DNA from: Thiohalocapsa sp.
GTDB taxonomy: Bacteria > Pseudomonadota > Gammaproteobacteria > Chromatiales > Chromatiaceae
DNA length: 8,038 nucleotides
Assembly (NCBI RefSeq): GCF_019695415.1
Contig: NZ_JAIFKJ010000348.1
Coordinates: 14,432 to 22,469 of the forward strand
Direction of reading: 5' to 3'
In this document: piece after piece, positions 6,265 through 8,038 of the stretch
Layout: every line of letters starts with the position of its first letter
How positions within the stretch are numbered: the stretch's first letter is position 1
Program-made: the position numbers and the translations under genes
Notes under the pieces: generated by a model
Told to the model about the DNA's origin: nothing
Seen by the model: only the letters and a program-made list of their open reading frames with translations
Databases searched by the model: none

Positions 6265-6572
6265 GCGTCGGCCGTTGCGCGCTTGAGCTCCGCAAGCTTC
6301 TGATACCACATGGGATCCACATCACGGGCGGCCTGCCACTGGCGCTCGAAGTCTTCCCGGCCCTGCGCCAGGTACGCATGCACGTCGACGGCGTGGGCAA
6401 GATAGTAGGCCAAGGCGCCATAAACCTGCTCCAAGCTCAGAACGGGATAGCTCTGTGCGATGGCCTCGGCGCTCTGCCCGTCCAAATACGCGAGCACGAT
6501 GGAGCCCAGGGACACCCTCGTGCCGGCGATACGATAGTCACCGTCCAGGCGTTCTACATAGACTGCGCTCAT
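6261..6572 (-). CDS. DUF433-family antitoxin
   Basis: A 103-residue protein with the DUF433 signature RIAGTRVSLGSIVLAYLDGQ (14-33), followed by SAEAIAQSYPVLSLEQVYGAL (about 34-54). This is a small helix-turn-helix-like fold in which pathways to DNA binding and autoregulation are expected. The C-terminal tail (about 60-103), which includes YLAQGREDFERQW, is charged and helical, as expected for a segment that wraps the toxin. It lies upstream of, and overlaps by ATGA, the DUF5615 toxin gene, the usual order for this module, with the antitoxin made first. The ATG at 6572 has only a weak ribosome-binding site. Sequence matches the family well; neutralisation of the toxin and self-repression are inference from similar systems. 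Confidence 0.85.
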   Translation of the reverse strand: MSAVYVERLDGDYRIAGTRVSLGSIVLAYLDGQSAEAIAQSYPVLSLEQVYGALAYYLAHAVDVHAYLAQGREDFERQWQAARDVDPMWYQKLAELKRATADA

Positions 6573-6741
6573 TGCTTGGCGTCCCGACTGTTGGCGTTTG
6601 TGAGAAGCATGGAGGTCAGCCCGGCCTCGGTCAAACCCGCGGGCGGAAGATGCCTCAACGCACCTACCAATGCACGCAACGACGTTAAGGCAGCTCCCTG
6701 CAGCAAGCCGTTCAGGCCGTCGCCGACGGTTCCCGCCGTTG

Positions 6742-8038
6742 CTATGCCTCCCGCGCCTCCGCCAGTCGGCAGATCTCTTTCACGGTGCCGCTGAAGACGA
6801 TGCCGTGGGCCGGGGCGAAGGCATACCAATAGGTAAGCCCCCAGACGCCGGCGGGATGCCAGTAGGCGGTCATGCTGAGCTTCGTGCCTCCATTCGTCAG
6901 CGGCTTCAAATCGAATTCCATCATGCCGGCTCCCGGCGCGCGCATGCCGAAGGCGAGGCTCAGGCGCCGCTCGGGCTCAACGCCGAGCACCTTCCAGGAG
7001 TCGATGCGGTCGCCGACGCGCAGCTCCGTCGGATGCCGGCGGCCGTGCTGGCGCCCGGGGCCGCCGGCGAGCCAGTCCAGGGTCTCGCGCAGCTGCCACA
7101 GGCGGTTCAGGTAGAACCAGCCGCGCTCGCCGCCCAGCTCCCGCAGCACGGACCAGACCGCGGCGGGCGATGCGGTGGTCTCGTGGGCGGCGCTGGCGCG
7201 CTTGGCGTAGTAGGCGTAGTCGATGCGTTGGTTGCGCACGGCAAAGGCTCCTTCGACCCAACGGGCGACGACGGGCTCGCTGTTCCGCTCGGCCGCGAAG
7301 ACAGCGCGCACGGCCTCGCGGAAGCCGAGCAGGTGCTGCGGCACCAGCCGGCGCAGCTCGGCGTCGTCGGCGGTGAAGTCGTGCTTGAGACCCTCGATGA
7401 GGGCCCGGGCGATGTTGGTGGGTACTGCGGTGATGAGCCTGAGCCAGTAGGACGACAGCTTCGGGCTCAGCACCGGCACCGGGATGATGATGGGCGGGCG
7501 CTTGCCGCCCTCCTCGGCAAGGACGCGCATCATCTGCTGGTAGGTCAGGGTCTCCGGGCCGCCGGCGTCGAAGACGCGGCCCTCGGCCTCCGGGATCTGG
7601 GGCAGCCGCACCAGGTAGGTGAGCAGATTCTCCAGCGCCAGCGGCGGCGACTTGGCACGCACCCAACGCGGCGTGACCATCACCGGCAGGTGGTAGACCA
7701 GGTCGCGCATCACCTCGAAGGCCGCCGAGCCGGGCCCGACGATGATGCCGGCGCGCAGCTCCGTCACCGGCACCTTGCCCCGGCGCAACACGTTGCCGGT
7801 GTCGCGGCGGGAGACGATGTGCTCGCTGTCGGCGTCGTCCGGCACCAGCCCGCCCAGGTAGACGATGCGCTCCACGCCGCAGGATGCCGCCGCCCGGGCG
7901 AAATTAGCCGCCGCCTCCAGGTCCAGCCGTCCGAAGTCCTTTCCGGCGGCCCTGGAATGGACCAGATAGTAGGCGATCCGCCCGCCTTGCAGCGCTGGCG
8001 TCAGGCTGTCGTAACCGAGGGCGTCCGCTTCGCCGATC
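6742..8038 (-). CDS. SDR-family oxidoreductase with C-terminal DUF2867 domain (YbjT-like), 5' partial
   Basis: The frame is open from the TAG at 6742 to the right edge, giving 431 residues without the true start. Its visible N-terminus has AYYLVHS (22-28), DLEAAANFARAA (39-50) and GVERIVYLGGL (54-64), the core of atypical/extended short-chain dehydrogenases of the NmrA/NDUFA9 type. RAGIIVGPGS and PPIIIPVPVLSP follow. The GxxGxxG nucleotide-binding loop should lie just outside the window. From about residue 270 onward (YYAKRASAAHETTASPAAVW, then RGWFYLNRLWQLRETLDWLAGG and the final YWYAFAPAHGIVFSGTV) it matches DUF2867, a fold likened to START/SRPBCC lipid-binding domains. This SDR-DUF2867 fusion is seen in E. 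coli YbjT-like proteins of about 480 residues. The GTG at 7875 is an internal valine codon, not a start, because the conserved sequence continues upstream. Substrate unknown; NAD(P) binding is likely. Confidence 0.88.
   Translation of the reverse strand, partial: IGEADALGYDSLTPALQGGRIAYYLVHSRAAGKDFGRLDLEAAANFARAAASCGVERIVYLGGLVPDDADSEHIVSRRDTGNVLRRGKVPVTELRAGIIVGPGSAAFEVMRDLVYHLPVMVTPRWVRAKSPPLALENLLTYLVRLPQIPEAEGRVFDAGGPETLTYQQMMRVLAEEGGKRPPIIIPVPVLSPKLSSYWLRLITAVPTNIARALIEGLKHDFTADDAELRRLVPQHLLGFREAVRAVFAAERNSEPVVARWVEGAFAVRNQRIDYAYYAKRASAAHETTASPAAVWSVLRELGGERGWFYLNRLWQLRETLDWLAGGPGRQHGRRHPTELRVGDRIDSWKVLGVEPERRLSLAFGMRAPGAGMMEFDLKPLTNGGTKLSMTAYWHPAGVWGLTYWYAFAPAHGIVFSGTVKEICRLAEAREA

Noticed and set aside
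6569..6829. Minus-strand frame of 86 codons that ends in an ATGA overlap with the DUF433 start
   Set aside because: Its first third overlaps the end of the SDR-DUF2867 gene out of frame, its product (arginine-rich, then low-complexity A/L/G) has no recognisable features, and no ribosome-binding site supports its start. The overlap with DUF433 is curious but probably chance.

Overview
This is a GC-rich bacterial chromosomal window carrying ordinary proteobacterial genes on both strands, with high G+C at third codon positions. A Do-type periplasmic protease beside an OmpR-type response regulator, a stand-alone HisI, a MarC-family membrane protein and a YbjT-like SDR/DUF2867 protein together suggest a gammaproteobacterium. 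Something in or near the Ectothiorhodospiraceae/Chromatiales or Xanthomonadales is my guess from gene style and the intergenic heptamer repeats; no rRNA or other marker is present to confirm it. I see no tRNA, rRNA, insertion sequence, prophage gene or CRISPR array.

Layout, left to right. Bases 1-54 (minus) hold the first 18 codons of a response regulator. Bases 64-180 hold a facing set of 7-bp repeats with CGAG/CTCG cores in perfect register, lying between the regulator and the upstream Do/HtrA-family serine protease (180-1742, minus). A 417-bp gap with a near-perfect palindrome in the protease leader follows. The plus strand then carries an unrecognised 61-residue charged protein (2160-2345), a glycine-rich DUF1269-type membrane-associated protein (2577-3074) and, after a GC-rich stem-loop, a MarC-family membrane protein with a TTG start (3168-3824). 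Convergent to this is hisI (3846-4307, minus). It is divergent from a 446-residue dihydroorotase-type amidohydrolase (4502-5842, plus), whose first metal-binding histidine (HxH) is replaced by glutamine (QxH). Next, on the minus strand, is a DUF433/DUF5615 antitoxin-toxin pair with an ATGA stop-start overlap (6572 to 5911). Last is a large SDR plus DUF2867 protein (6742-8038, minus) that runs off the right edge; its reading frame stays open to the end of the window, so the GTG at 7875 is not the true start.

Functionally this is a mosaic rather than one pathway. The response regulator and Do protease may form an envelope-stress unit. HisI and the dihydroorotase-type enzyme are both metal-dependent cyclic-amide or amidine hydrolases of nucleotide/histidine metabolism sharing one divergent promoter region; this recalls the duplicated, zinc-sparing enzyme paralogues reported in Zur regulons, although no recognisable Zur box is present. 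The DUF433/DUF5615 pair is a compact accessory module. The points most worth checking are the heptamer hairpin, the QxH dihydroorotase with its divergent HisI partner, and the toxin-antitoxin pair.
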